Source of the DNA: Sedimentisphaerales bacterium
Lineage (GTDB): Bacteria; Planctomycetota; Phycisphaerae; Sedimentisphaerales; Anaerohalosphaeraceae
Direction of reading: 5' to 3'
NCBI GenBank assembly: GCA_016926155.1
Contig: JAFGPC010000171.1
Coordinates: 1-64,000, forward strand
DNA length: 64,000 nucleotides
This document shows positions 53,086 through 62,609 of the stretch, piece after piece. A program made the translations under genes and the position numbers. Position 1 is the first letter of the stretch, and every line of letters starts with the position of its first letter. Under the pieces are notes generated by a model, which saw only the letters and a list, made by a program, of their open reading frames with translations, had not been told where the DNA came from and made no database searches.

Positions 53086-54228
53086 CTATATTTTGTACCA
53101 TCCGGTGCAGACGATTTTAACGGTTCGGCCGCTTTTAAAGTGCAACGTGAGGGTGTCGCTGATATACCGCCGGACCTGGTTTTCCTGCGGCGGAAGGGTA
53201 ATCCGGACTTCCAGCTTCAGGTTATTGTCCTGTTTTTCCTGGGCGATCACTTCCATCAGCCCTTTTTCCGAATCGGACGATTCGATCTCCAGGGAATCCT
53301 CGCAATGGTTGGTTACCCAGACATCCCGAGTCACGGACTGGCCCGGTTCGGCATTCTGAAGGATGATCCGCGGACGAGACAGGGTAATACAGGGCGTCGC
53401 CTGCCACCGAACCGACAACACTTTCGCTTCGGGATGAGACGTCAATATCTGTACCGTTCCAAATAAGGTGTTTTCCAGCGCCTGCATGTTCACTTTGGGC
53501 TTAAGAACAAACTCCGTGCCCTCCTTGGCCGGATCGAATTCCAAGGTAAGTGCGTTATTGGTGGCTGTAATGCTCTTGATCGTAAAAGCCGTTCCATCAT
53601 TGCTGTACACCCGGATCGGGACAACGCCGGCATCTTCCTGGCCAACCGTCAAGGCCATGTCCATGGGATCGACCCCGACTTTCAACTCGATCACGGCCTT
53701 AATCGTCAGTTTGAAACTGGGATTTTGAGGATCGTTGCTGATGACATACAACGACTTGTTTGTCGCTCCCGGATAGGTACCGGAGGTATAGGTGACAGGA
53801 ACGACGCCGGATTCGCCTGGCTGGTATTCCTTTTTCGTAAGCTCCGGCACCATGCATCCACAGGTGGATTTGATCTCTTTAATCACTAAGGCTGCCTTTC
53901 CTGCATTTTTAAAACGGAATCGCACCGTATGTTTTGTGCCGGGTCCGATTTTCCCCAGATCAATTTCCGGGTTTTCCACCTCGATTTTAGGAGATTCTTT
54001 GGTAAGGGCGGGGTTGTTGGGAGATTCGTTTTCCTTACGGGGTATCACAGGCTCAGGCTGTGGTTTAGGAGTCGGCGGCGCCTGTTGAGCCTGGGGTATC
54101 GGTTTCGGTTCCGGGGTTTCCAGCCGGGCGTCAGGCTGGGGATTTTTTTTGGATTCTCCACAGCCGGAAACAACGATTGCGAAAACGGACAGGCCGATAA
54201 CCACGCCCATAAAGAAGTTTCGTTTCAT
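53086..54228 (-). CDS. DUF1573 domain lipoprotein
   Basis: A 380-residue lipoprotein with leader MKRNFFMGVVIGLSVFAIVVSGC (Cys 23). A Pro/Glu/Lys-rich linker follows (about 25-75). Two DUF1573 (ASH-like immunoglobulin-fold) domains follow, the first clear as FRFKNAGKAALVIKEIKSTCGC. The motif Ser-Thr-Cys-Gly-Cys is the DUF1573 signature. The second copy (about 200-380) is divergent, without the Cys pair. ATG at 54228, with AGAGGG upstream; the open frame starts five codons earlier. First gene of the T2SS operon by position, preceded by a promoter. Role unknown. Confidence 0.82.
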   Translation of the reverse strand: MKRNFFMGVVIGLSVFAIVVSGCGESKKNPQPDARLETPEPKPIPQAQQAPPTPKPQPEPVIPRKENESPNNPALTKESPKIEVENPEIDLGKIGPGTKHTVRFRFKNAGKAALVIKEIKSTCGCMVPELTKKEYQPGESGVVPVTYTSGTYPGATNKSLYVISNDPQNPSFKLTIKAVIELKVGVDPMDMALTVGQEDAGVVPIRVYSNDGTAFTIKSITATNNALTLEFDPAKEGTEFVLKPKVNMQALENTLFGTVQILTSHPEAKVLSVRWQATPCITLSRPRIILQNAEPGQSVTRDVWVTNHCEDSLEIESSDSEKGLMEVIAQEKQDNNLKLEVRITLPPQENQVRRYISDTLTLHFKSGRTVKIVCTGWYKI

Positions 54229-54287
54229 GATTTTCCCTCTCATATTAAGGTTTCCGGGGTACTACCCCTCGATTCTGGCCGATATGT

Positions 54288-54316
54288 ATTCTATCGATGG
54301 CTCAAACAAGAATCAA
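54288..54316 (-). promoter_or_regulatory. Sigma-70-type promoter of the DUF1573-cytochrome-gsp locus 2 operon
   Basis: On the minus strand TTGATT (54316-54311) lies 17 bases from TAGAAT (54293-54288). The start would be about 55 bases before the DUF1573 ATG. The leader contains a small GGGG/CCCC hairpin near 54257-54269. Confidence 0.55.
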
Positions 54317-54345
54317 CCGTCAAGTCGGTCCAAACCGGCTATCTC

Positions 54346-54374
54346 TTTACAGAACCTTGTTTTAGACGTATTAT
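54346..54374 (+). promoter_or_regulatory. Sigma-70-type promoter of the glycan locus
   Basis: TTTACA (54346-54351) is followed after 17 bases by TATTAT (54369-54374). Diverges from the gsp promoter, with about 30 bases between the two -35 boxes, so one regulator could affect both. Confidence 0.6.
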
Positions 54375-54410
54375 GACAGGGGTAGATGACAAGGCATAAA
54401 GGAGCTGTGC

Positions 54411-55427
54411 GTGAACCGGTCGTCCGATAAAGAAATTTCCGTTGTAATTCCGATCTTCAACGAGCAGGAATGCCTCACAAGGCTGCACCAGGAGATCGTG
54501 GACGCTGTCGCGCATCGTTACGCCTATGAGATCATTTATGTGGATGACGGCAGTTCGGACGACAGCTTTTCCATTCTTTCAACACTGCACGCCGAGGACC
54601 CGAATGTCCGGGTAGTCCGGTTTCGAAAGAATTTCGGGCAGACAGCCGCCCTGGCAGCGGGTTTCCGGCTGGCCCGGGGACGGGTCATTGTGCCTCTGGA
54701 CGCCGACTTGCAGAATGACCCGGCCGATATCCCGATGCTGGTGGAAAAACTGACTGAAGGGTACGATATCGTCAGCGGATGGCGAAAAAACCGACAGGAT
54801 ACGTTTTTAACCAGGACATTGCCTTCCCGTTTGGGCAACTGGCTGATCGGCCGCATTACCGGGGTGCGGCTGCATGACTATGGATGCACCCTGAAAGCCT
54901 ACCAGGCCGACTCCCTCAAGCAGATCCGGCTGTACGGCGAGATGCACCGTTTTATCCCCGCCCTGGCCAGTTGGGGGGGCGAAAAAGTGGCCGAGATGCC
55001 GGTCCACCACCGTCCCCGGACCACGGGAAAAACCAAATATGGCCTGAATCGCACTTTCAAGGTTATTCTGGACCTGATTACCATCAAATTTCTGGCCTCG
55101 TTCTCGACCAAGCCGATTTACGTATTTGGAGGGTTGGGAGGGCTTTGTTTTTTGGGTTCCCTTATTTCTGGGCTCCTTGTACTATATTACCGGTATATGG
55201 CCACGCCTTTTCTCAGCATGAATCGCAACCCCCTTTTGGTCCTGTCGATGATGCTTATGACCACGGCGATTCAGTTTGTCATGATGGGATTGCTGGCCGA
55301 GATTATGGTCCGGACCTATCATGAATCACAGGATCGGCCGATCTATGTCATCGAGACAATCCTCGAATCCAATCCCGAAGCAGAACCATCGCCCGGCCGT
55401 GAAGGCGAGCCAAAAGGAACGGAGTAA
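54411..55427 (+). CDS. Polyprenyl-phosphate glycosyltransferase, GT2 (DPM1/ArnC/GtrB-like)
   Basis: A 338-residue GT-A enzyme. N-terminal SVVIPIFNEQECL, the nucleotide-sugar motif YVDDGSSDDSF and the metal site PLDADLQNDP are in place. The GtrB/ArnC-type block RTTGKTKYGLNRTFKVILDL is near residue 205. Two C-terminal transmembrane helices (about 235-255 and 280-300) fit a polyprenyl-phosphate sugar transferase. It probably makes undecaprenyl-phosphate sugar for the downstream ArnT-like enzyme. GTG at 54411, 7 bases after AAGGAG. Confidence 0.9.
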   Translation: MNRSSDKEISVVIPIFNEQECLTRLHQEIVDAVAHRYAYEIIYVDDGSSDDSFSILSTLHAEDPNVRVVRFRKNFGQTAALAAGFRLARGRVIVPLDADLQNDPADIPMLVEKLTEGYDIVSGWRKNRQDTFLTRTLPSRLGNWLIGRITGVRLHDYGCTLKAYQADSLKQIRLYGEMHRFIPALASWGGEKVAEMPVHHRPRTTGKTKYGLNRTFKVILDLITIKFLASFSTKPIYVFGGLGGLCFLGSLISGLLVLYYRYMATPFLSMNRNPLLVLSMMLMTTAIQFVMMGLLAEIMVRTYHESQDRPIYVIETILESNPEAEPSPGREGEPKGTE

Positions 55428-55431
55428 TTCG

Positions 55432-57534
55432 ATGTCCCATAGAAGGCGGCGCAAGGAATCCGCAAGAGCAGTTACCCCCCCCTCCCGCACCACGCCCGGA
55501 ATAAAACAATCGGGATGGATATTTGTAGGGATGGCCCTGGCTGTGGCGGCTCTGTTTTTCTTGCTGGGCAAATACATGGAGCTGGGCTCACCGGGACCGT
55601 TTGACAGCGCCGCCTATGTCTATTCCGCCGAACATCTGCTCCAGGGGGCTCGGATGGATATCGAGGAGAAAGGCTCGGCCAAACCGGCCACCCTCCTGAT
55701 TAATGTGATCGGCGTGGGCTTATTCGGCTTCAACGATTATGGCCCCAAGATAATCCAGGGTTTGCTGCAATTGCTGGCCCTGACCATGATGTTTATCGCC
55801 ATGCGAAAGTGGTTCGGCTCGGTGGCGGCGTGCCTGGGGGTGATTCTGGCGTCCTATTATCTGTCGGCGCCTTTGATTGCTAAATACGGCAACGTCAAAG
55901 AGCAATACATGATCGCCCTGATGGTGATCGGGATATCGGCCCTAATGCTGTATGAGTCCGGGGGCAAGCCCGCCTGGGCGATTCTGACCGGAGCGATGGC
56001 GGCCAACGTCTATTACATCAAGGAAACCGGCGTTTCGATGGTGGCCGCTGTCCTGCTCTATCTCATAGTCGGAATTATGGCGCGTCGCATCCCATGGCGC
56101 TCCCTCCGAAAGGAAGGATTGCATCTGTTGGTCGGGGGCACTATCGGGCTTGTGCCTTTAGCTGGTTTTTATGTATGGCAGGGAAAGTGGACGGAATTTT
56201 TATATACGTTTCCGGCAGCCATCCTTCAATTCCTGTGGTTTCTCATCGTATCTGCCTGGGCGCTTGTCATATGGCTCAAACATCGCAGGCAAGCGATCCA
56301 CAAGCTCCGAACCGTTCGCCGCAGTATCTGGTGGATCGGTTTTGGCTTTCTGGGGATCCTCTTTGTAGGATTTTCGATCTATTTCCTAACCCTGGGCGAA
56401 TGGATTTCCTATCTGGAAGATCTGCCGGGAGTTCGATTTGTACAGCAAATCTGTTGGCGCTTGGGAAAAGGACTGGATTTTGTCAAAGTAATCCTGTTTT
56501 CTCCCAATCAATATTGGAAGATGAGCCGGACCGCTATGGGACTGACGCAACAGGCCCCCATGGTATGTCGCTATTATGCCGCTGTAATTGTGCCTGTCTT
56601 TTTGGGCTTGCTCTCGCTGGCAGCCGGTATCGTTCGTATGATCCTTCATCGAACCAAACGGCATGTCCCTGATGGGCCGGACCGGTTTGTTCTCCTGCTG
56701 GGCGTCTGGTGGCTTCTGGATATGGCGTTGGTATGGATCAGCCCCCGTTCGTATGAGCAATACTATCTGCCATTGACGGCGTCCGGAGCCATGCTGGGCG
56801 GATATATCATATGGCTCTATGTTCGAGGATTTCAAAAGGCCATACAGAAAGGTCCCTGGCTGGCGGCAGGCGCCGTGGCCACGATGGCCATGATCGCGAT
56901 GGCCTGGCCGATCTTTTTCGGCCTGAACCGAAGCCGTTTTTCCGGACAGATGTACAAAGACGGCCGAAGGAACGGATATATCCAGCGGCTGGAGGAGGTC
57001 AAGGCGCGGCGGATCCATCCGATGTCCTGGGAGGCGGCAGGCGATTATATCCGGCAGCGATCCTCCGAGGAGGATACCATTTACGTGTGGGGCTGGGTAC
57101 CGGGGATTTATGTCCGCTCACAGCGGCTGAGCTGCACTCCAAGGGCCTTCGAAAGCGATATGCATGTAACGCCGCCTCAGGCCCTGTATTATAAGGTTCA
57201 GGGGCTTGTGGCGGATTTCGAGAAAGGCAAGCCAAAGTTCATCGTCGATTCGCGAAAGCAGCATTTCCCCTGGGATCGGCTCCCTTTGGAACTGTGGCCT
57301 TCGTATCCTCCTTTCCAGGGGGTTACCAGGACCAAATTCGTACCCAACAACGAACAGGCGATCCGGCAATACGATTTGCAATATAGTAAAGCGCTGGCCG
57401 AGCAGATCGACCCGGATGAGGCCCGACGGTATGAAAGCATGGCGCCCTTACGCGATTTTATCCGAACGAATTATGAAATCGTACAGGTCAGTTTCGGCGA
57501 ACATGTTCTTTTTCGACGCAAAGACGGCCGATAG
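55432..57534 (+). CDS. ArnT/PMT-like (GT39/GT83) glycosyltransferase, polytopic
   Basis: A 700-residue membrane protein. The ATG at 55432 (CGGAG 7 bases upstream) is preferred; the frame extends into the previous gene. After a basic start and helix (about 27-47) there is the extracytoplasmic loop with FDSAAYVYSAEHLLQG (Asp typical of the catalytic loop of lipid-phosphate glycosyltransferases). About 11 transmembrane helices fill residues 90-500. A soluble C-terminal domain of about 180 residues follows. It transfers a sugar from a polyprenyl-phosphate donor to an extracytoplasmic acceptor (family knowledge). Directly downstream of the GT2 gene that could make its donor. Confidence 0.8.
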   Translation: MSHRRRRKESARAVTPPSRTTPGIKQSGWIFVGMALAVAALFFLLGKYMELGSPGPFDSAAYVYSAEHLLQGARMDIEEKGSAKPATLLINVIGVGLFGFNDYGPKIIQGLLQLLALTMMFIAMRKWFGSVAACLGVILASYYLSAPLIAKYGNVKEQYMIALMVIGISALMLYESGGKPAWAILTGAMAANVYYIKETGVSMVAAVLLYLIVGIMARRIPWRSLRKEGLHLLVGGTIGLVPLAGFYVWQGKWTEFLYTFPAAILQFLWFLIVSAWALVIWLKHRRQAIHKLRTVRRSIWWIGFGFLGILFVGFSIYFLTLGEWISYLEDLPGVRFVQQICWRLGKGLDFVKVILFSPNQYWKMSRTAMGLTQQAPMVCRYYAAVIVPVFLGLLSLAAGIVRMILHRTKRHVPDGPDRFVLLLGVWWLLDMALVWISPRSYEQYYLPLTASGAMLGGYIIWLYVRGFQKAIQKGPWLAAGAVATMAMIAMAWPIFFGLNRSRFSGQMYKDGRRNGYIQRLEEVKARRIHPMSWEAAGDYIRQRSSEEDTIYVWGWVPGIYVRSQRLSCTPRAFESDMHVTPPQALYYKVQGLVADFEKGKPKFIVDSRKQHFPWDRLPLELWPSYPPFQGVTRTKFVPNNEQAIRQYDLQYSKALAEQIDPDEARRYESMAPLRDFIRTNYEIVQVSFGEHVLFRRKDGR

Positions 57535-57560
57535 CTCCCGGAAAAGGGCAAAGGCGTTGT

Positions 57561-58685
57561 ATGAATATCCTGATGCTCAATTATGAGTTTCCTCCGATCG
57601 GGGGAGGCGCTGCGCCGGTGACGCTGGAATTGTGCCGGCATCTGGTGAAACTGGGCCACGAGGTGGACGTGGTAACCATGCGATATCAGGATCTGCCCGC
57701 CCTGGAAGTGATTGACGGCGTCCGTATCTTTCGCACGTGGGCCCTTCGCCGGCGCCCGGACCTGTGCCGGACGCACGAGATGGCCAGTTTTCTGGCCGGG
57801 GCGCTTTTCAAAACGCTTCGTCTGGCCAAACAGCGAAACTACGATGTAATCCATTGTCATTTTATCATCCCCACCGGACCGCTGGCCTGGGCGGTCGCCC
57901 GAAGGAGAAATATTCCTCTGCTGATAACCTGCCACGGCAGCGATGTGCCGGGCTACAATCCCGACCGATTTCAGTGGATTCACCGGCTCCTTCGTCCCTT
58001 CTGGCGAGGTTTGGTGCGACGCGCCGACATGCTCGTTTCCCCCAGCCATGCCTTGCGGGAGTTACTGCGGCGGTATTGTCCCGGCGTGGATGTTCAATTG
58101 ATTCCAAACGGGATCTCCCTTTCCCGATTTCAAAGCGGCCCTAAGGAAAAGAGCATCCTTTTGTGCAGCCGGCTGCTTCCCCGCAAAGGATTCCAATATG
58201 TGCTTCAGGCGGTGCACGATCTGGCCCTGGACTGGCAGGTCAATGTCGTAGGGGATGGACCCTTTCGGGCCGAACTGGAACAACTGGCCCAAGGATCGAA
58301 AACGCCGGTCCGGTTCTGGGGCTGGCTCGATCAGCGGTCCCCACAGTTTCGCCACTTGTATGAAACCGGCTCGATTTTCGTTTTTCCCTCCGAGGCGGAG
58401 AATTTTCCCACTGTTCTGCTGGAGGCGATGAGCGCGGGGATGGCGATTATCGCCAGCGCCGCCGGCGGGTGTCCGGAAGTGGTCGGACCGGCGGCGATCC
58501 TGGTCGAGCCGGGCGATGTGGCAGGAATTCGAGATAAGATTTTGGAACTGACCGGGTCGCCGCAACGGAGGCAGGAATTGTCTCTGGCGGCCCTGCAGCG
58601 GGTGGAACTATTCGGATGGCCGGGGGTCACAAAACAGTATGTGGACTGTTATGAGAAACTGCGTGCGGAGGCCGGGAGCCGATGA
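57561..58685 (+). CDS. Glycosyltransferase family 4
   Basis: A 374-residue GT-B enzyme. The N-terminal domain begins MNILMLNYEFPPIGGGAAPVTLELCRHLVKLGHEVDV. The C-terminal domain has FPSEAENFPTVLLEAMSAG (Glu-x7-Glu motif) near residue 275 and AGGCPEVVG. No transmembrane region; cytoplasmic face. ATG overlaps nothing; the following methyltransferase gene overlaps its end by 4 bases. Sugar and acceptor unknown. Confidence 0.88.
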   Translation: MNILMLNYEFPPIGGGAAPVTLELCRHLVKLGHEVDVVTMRYQDLPALEVIDGVRIFRTWALRRRPDLCRTHEMASFLAGALFKTLRLAKQRNYDVIHCHFIIPTGPLAWAVARRRNIPLLITCHGSDVPGYNPDRFQWIHRLLRPFWRGLVRRADMLVSPSHALRELLRRYCPGVDVQLIPNGISLSRFQSGPKEKSILLCSRLLPRKGFQYVLQAVHDLALDWQVNVVGDGPFRAELEQLAQGSKTPVRFWGWLDQRSPQFRHLYETGSIFVFPSEAENFPTVLLEAMSAGMAIIASAAGGCPEVVGPAAILVEPGDVAGIRDKILELTGSPQRRQELSLAALQRVELFGWPGVTKQYVDCYEKLRAEAGSR

Positions 58686-59539
58686 GCCGACCGTTGAATG
58701 AAGTCGAGAACGATTTTATCGAGTTCATGGCGGCCCGGACAGGCCGACCCAGGCAGGAGGTCGAGGCGACTTTTATTCGCATACGCGACCGGTTCGGCTT
58801 TGCAACCGACCGCTTTCTCGGGATGACCGGCGAGGTAGCCGAGTTGTACAAAATGCTATATGACACCGGTACCGAAGCGGATACGATTCGCTGCTATCAA
58901 TTCCACTGCCTGCTCCATTTGTATTGCCATCTGGCGTATACCTATCCCAAGCCCAAAAGGAAATACGGGAAGGAACTGGTGCGCGACCTGAAAAAAGGCG
59001 AGTTCAGAAACCTTGTCAATTTTCTGAAAAGACGATTCACATTCAGGGCCAAGCCCAAGGGGCTGCATCTGGGGCCTCAGGGGATTGCCGCTTTCCTGCT
59101 GGATCAGGTTAAACAGGAACCGGTTGTGCTGGATTACGGGTGCGGATTGGGGTATATCTCCTATGAAATGGTCAGGCAGAACCAACAGACCCGGGTGGTC
59201 CTGCTCGATGTGGATAGTCTCATGCTGGACTTTACCGTCTATCGATTTCAAATAATCCACGCGGACCTGGACGTGGTCCGGGTCACGCCCGAATGCGTAT
59301 ACCCGCCGGTCCCGCCGCACAATATCTGCATTCTGCGCGAGGTTCTGGAGCATGTCCATCAGCCGCTGCGGGTATGCCAAGCCATTACAAAGGCTCTCGC
59401 TCCGGGGGGGATTCTGTTCGGTCATTTCGAGGATCACATCCGGAATATGTACCATGTGTCGCCGGAATTAAACCAAATTCGCCAATGGCTTGCTGCACAT
59501 TTTGAGACCATTAGCGACGGCTGTTTTCGAAAACGATAA
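58682..59539 (+). CDS. SAM-dependent methyltransferase
   Basis: A 285-residue class I methyltransferase. Motif I is VVLDYGCGLGYISYEMV near residue 143, with the acidic end of strand 2 in LLDVDSLM near 180. The N-terminal 130 residues are helical and basic (KYGKELVRDLKKGEFRNLVNF) and may bind the substrate. It overlaps the GT4 gene by 4 bases, so it probably methylates the glycan or lipid intermediate. It ends convergent with the next gene, 18 bases away. Confidence 0.82.
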   Translation: MSRPLNEVENDFIEFMAARTGRPRQEVEATFIRIRDRFGFATDRFLGMTGEVAELYKMLYDTGTEADTIRCYQFHCLLHLYCHLAYTYPKPKRKYGKELVRDLKKGEFRNLVNFLKRRFTFRAKPKGLHLGPQGIAAFLLDQVKQEPVVLDYGCGLGYISYEMVRQNQQTRVVLLDVDSLMLDFTVYRFQIIHADLDVVRVTPECVYPPVPPHNICILREVLEHVHQPLRVCQAITKALAPGGILFGHFEDHIRNMYHVSPELNQIRQWLAAHFETISDGCFRKR

Positions 59540-59557
59540 TCGTTGACGTCGTCGGTT

Positions 59558-60334
59558 TTACCTTGGAGTGGATTTCTCATGGATTGCACGCATCCACGCC
59601 AGACCGGTCTGAACATTAAAATCCTCTAATCGGTTCATATCCACGGGCAAAAACTTTGTCCTATCGATTTTATTGATGAGATTATCACTGTGGCAAATAA
59701 TCAACCGAAAAGTGCCTTGCGTTTCCAACTTGAATTGACGCCATCGCACTTGATGGAGTAATTGGGTATGATTAGCGGCTTGTATGGTTTTCGCCTCTTG
59801 GCGCCACTCCACCAGGCTTGGATTGTTTCCCACACGGGGCCGCAGGCGATAGTACCACCGCCAGCGTTGGTGATACAGCCTTCCCTGCTGCAGGTCCAGC
59901 CAGTAGCACTGGGGCATCTCGACCAGCCGGGTTGGCATGGCGTGCCGCTGCTGCACAATACGAATAAAGTCCTTATGCCATGCGTCGTCGTTGTCGATTC
60001 GCCCTGTGATTACAATGTCATTGGCTTGCTGCACCTCCCCTAATAGAAATCGCGTTTGCCCTATCGTCAACCGAATGATTCGCATGTTGGACCCGGCAAG
60101 ATCCTCAACAGGTCTGACGTACTCCGTGGGAGTATTACGATCGAAAAAAAGATACCAGGTAAAGTCCTGGCATGTTTGTCCCGCCATCGAAGGGAGCGTG
60201 AACCGCGAAAACAGTTCGAACCGCTTTTCCATCCATTCTTCCGGGGAACATCGAATTTTATCCTGCATCGTCTTGTCGCTGAACAAGGAAAGATTGTATC
60301 GGGTGATGATCAAATGGCTGATTTTTCGATTCAT
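59558..60334 (-). CDS. Putative rhamnosyltransferase-like glycosyltransferase
   Basis: A 258-residue protein with the pattern of the putative rhamnosyl transferase group (PF11316-like): HLIITRYNLSLFSDKTM at the start, FTLPSMAGQTCQDFTWYLFFD, and the acidic GRIDNDDAWHKDFI motif, likely the DxD metal site. The ATG at 60334 is chosen because the first 47 codons of the longer frame precede the family start. On the minus strand, against its neighbours. Its start lies 20 bases from the divergent gene, so neither gene has room for a separate promoter in the gap. Donor unknown. Confidence 0.72.
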   Translation of the reverse strand: MNRKISHLIITRYNLSLFSDKTMQDKIRCSPEEWMEKRFELFSRFTLPSMAGQTCQDFTWYLFFDRNTPTEYVRPVEDLAGSNMRIIRLTIGQTRFLLGEVQQANDIVITGRIDNDDAWHKDFIRIVQQRHAMPTRLVEMPQCYWLDLQQGRLYHQRWRWYYRLRPRVGNNPSLVEWRQEAKTIQAANHTQLLHQVRWRQFKLETQGTFRLIICHSDNLINKIDRTKFLPVDMNRLEDFNVQTGLAWMRAIHEKSTPR

Positions 60335-60354
60335 ATACGGTTTCCAGATGGAGC

Positions 60355-61563
60355 ATGGACTTTCATTCTGACAGTACTTATTATATTGATCCGGAAAGAA
60401 TCGACAAGAATTCAATCGAACGTGCTGGAGAGAATATCGAAGGAATTCGAAGGTTGCCAGAAGCAGAAAAACCAATCCGGATTTGCTTTGTGTCGCCCAA
60501 GACGTATCCGCTTCTGCATCCTGCGACGGAGGGCGTGTTCGGCGGGGCGGAGGTCGATTTGTATCTGCTGGGCACGGAACTGGCCCGGGACAGCGCTTTC
60601 CGGGTGTCCTATGTCACGGCCGATTACGGACAGGCCGCCGAAGAGCACATCGAAAATGTAACCGTTTTTAAGAGCCTGAAACGCGACGACAATCCGGTCG
60701 TCGGAGCGGCCAGGCTATGGAGGGCCATGAAACAAGCCGGTGCGGACCTCTACTTCCTGGAGACGGCCTCGGCGGGCGTTCCCTTGGCCGGCTGGTTTTG
60801 CCGATTTCATCGAAAGGCCCTGATTTATCGCACCGCGCACAGCGACGAATTTGACGGTACGTATACAAAGCAGCATCCCATCCTGGGCCGGATGTTTGCA
60901 CGGACCCTGCGGAAGGCAGCGGCGGTCATCACCCAGAACCAGCAGGATGCGGTCCAGCTTCGCGAGACCGTCGGCCTGGATTCCACGGTCATCCGCAACG
61001 CCCATCGCATGCCCGATCGGAAGGAGACGGGCAAGCGAAACACGATTTTGTGGGTAGGCCGAAGCGCCGATTTCAAGAAGCCCCGCCGGTTTCTGGATCT
61101 GGCCCGACGATTTCCCGACCAATCCTTTGTCATGATCTGTCAGCAGGCGACGGGAGATAAGGATTACAGCCAACTCCAGCAGGAGGCCGGGACAATCGAC
61201 AACCTGCAATTCGTGACACGGGTTTCTTTCCAGGAAACCGACTCATACTTTCAACAGGCCAGGGTGTTTGTCAATACCAGCGATGCGGAGGGATTCCCCA
61301 ATACCTTTGTCCAGGCGGCCCAATGGGGCGTGCCGATCCTTTCCTGGAGCGTGAATCCGGATCAATTTCTGACCGAATTTTCCTGCGGTCTGGCCTGCGG
61401 AGGGGATATGGACCGCCTGGAGGAGGGACTGCGATTTTTACTGCAGGACGACAGGTTCATCGAACTCGGCGCCAACGCCCGTCGGTATGCCGAGCAGCAT
61501 CATGATATCCGAACCGTGGTCGAACAGTACAAGGCCCTGTTCCGCCGTCTTCTCGGACGATAA
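60355..61563 (+). CDS. Glycosyltransferase family 4/1
   Basis: A 402-residue GT-B enzyme. Domain 1 begins after about 40 residues with IRICFVSPKTYPLLHP and EGVFGGAEVDLYLLG. Domain 2 has NTILWVGRSADFKKPRRFLDLA near 230 and the nucleotide-sugar block SDAEGFPNTFVQAAQWG near 300. The 40-residue N-terminal extension is not conserved in the family and may be mis-started, but no better start with ribosome site is seen. GT4-like retaining enzyme for glycan assembly. Substrate unknown. Confidence 0.83.
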   Translation: MDFHSDSTYYIDPERIDKNSIERAGENIEGIRRLPEAEKPIRICFVSPKTYPLLHPATEGVFGGAEVDLYLLGTELARDSAFRVSYVTADYGQAAEEHIENVTVFKSLKRDDNPVVGAARLWRAMKQAGADLYFLETASAGVPLAGWFCRFHRKALIYRTAHSDEFDGTYTKQHPILGRMFARTLRKAAAVITQNQQDAVQLRETVGLDSTVIRNAHRMPDRKETGKRNTILWVGRSADFKKPRRFLDLARRFPDQSFVMICQQATGDKDYSQLQQEAGTIDNLQFVTRVSFQETDSYFQQARVFVNTSDAEGFPNTFVQAAQWGVPILSWSVNPDQFLTEFSCGLACGGDMDRLEEGLRFLLQDDRFIELGANARRYAEQHHDIRTVVEQYKALFRRLLGR

Positions 61564-61593
61564 TCGTCATCCGTGATAAAATGACCTTACAGG

Positions 61594-62589
61594 CTAATAA
61601 TCCGGGCTGCGGACCAGTTTCTTTCGCAGGCCAAACCGTCGAACGATCCGTGAAATCATCCGACAGCTCCACCGGGTCAGGGCCGGACAGATGGTCAATA
61701 CATACATTCGAAATCGCCAGGTCCACGGCAGGACAGGGCGAAACGGATGGATGAATCGGCGGACCTGCGAGGCCCTTTCGTCAAACAGCATGGCACGGGC
61801 CCAGCGGCGCAGGAGCATCCCGGCGACCGGCTGGAAGGAGGCGGCCATATTATGTTGTTCGGCCAGTTGCAGGTGACGGCGGATCAGGTCGACATGAATC
61901 GCCGGATCGGTATACTTGCGGATAATGCTGTCCTGGACATCCAGATGATATACCGCCAGCGGATCGCATACAAATCCGATCCGCGGATACCGATACGCGA
62001 TCCGCCACCACATGTCATAGTCGTTGCCCCGTTTCAGATCGGTCGAAAACAGCCCCGCCTCGATCAGCGCGGACCTGCGGATCAGCATCGTTCCCGTCCA
62101 CGGATCAAGTCCCTCCAGCAAAATTTGAAAATAATTCTCGGCTACTTCCCTTCCTTTCAGGATATCCCGGCAGGCGGCAACGTCCAGAAACGGGGCCCTT
62201 TGTTCGGTACGACAAACGCAATTGAGGAAATTTCCCGCCGTCCAGACCAGTTCGGGGTGTTTTCGCAACAGTTCGGCCTGGGCATCGAGGCGGTGGGGCA
62301 GCCATTCGTCGTCGGCATCCAGAAAGGCGATCCATTCCGACCTTGCCGCCTGGATACCGGCGTTGCGGGCGGCCCCGGCCCCGGCATTGCTCTGGTAGAT
62401 ATACTCGATCCGTCCCCCGTATTCGCTGACGACCTGGGCTGTTTTGTCGGTGGAGCCGTCGTCGACAACAATAATCTGATGCGCTGGGATGGTCTGGGCC
62501 AACACGCTGTCCAGCGCCCGACCGATATAACCGGCGCTGTTGTAGGCCGGGATCACCACGCTGACGAGCAACGGTTCGAACTTCTCCAT
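61594..62589 (-). CDS. Glycosyltransferase family 2
   Basis: A 331-residue GT-A enzyme. Begins SVVIPAYNSAGYIGRALDSVLAQT with VDDGSTDKTAQVV, then FLDADDEWLPHRLDAQ (DxD near residue 94). The C-terminal part from 200 contains a helical region and a weakly hydrophobic stretch with many Arg, probably membrane-facing. Convergent with the preceding gene (30-base gap) and divergent from the next. Sugar unknown. Confidence 0.9.
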   Translation of the reverse strand: MEKFEPLLVSVVIPAYNSAGYIGRALDSVLAQTIPAHQIIVVDDGSTDKTAQVVSEYGGRIEYIYQSNAGAGAARNAGIQAARSEWIAFLDADDEWLPHRLDAQAELLRKHPELVWTAGNFLNCVCRTEQRAPFLDVAACRDILKGREVAENYFQILLEGLDPWTGTMLIRRSALIEAGLFSTDLKRGNDYDMWWRIAYRYPRIGFVCDPLAVYHLDVQDSIIRKYTDPAIHVDLIRRHLQLAEQHNMAASFQPVAGMLLRRWARAMLFDERASQVRRFIHPFRPVLPWTWRFRMYVLTICPALTRWSCRMISRIVRRFGLRKKLVRSPDY

Positions 62590-62609
62590 GAAAACGCCCT
62601 ATCTGGTTC

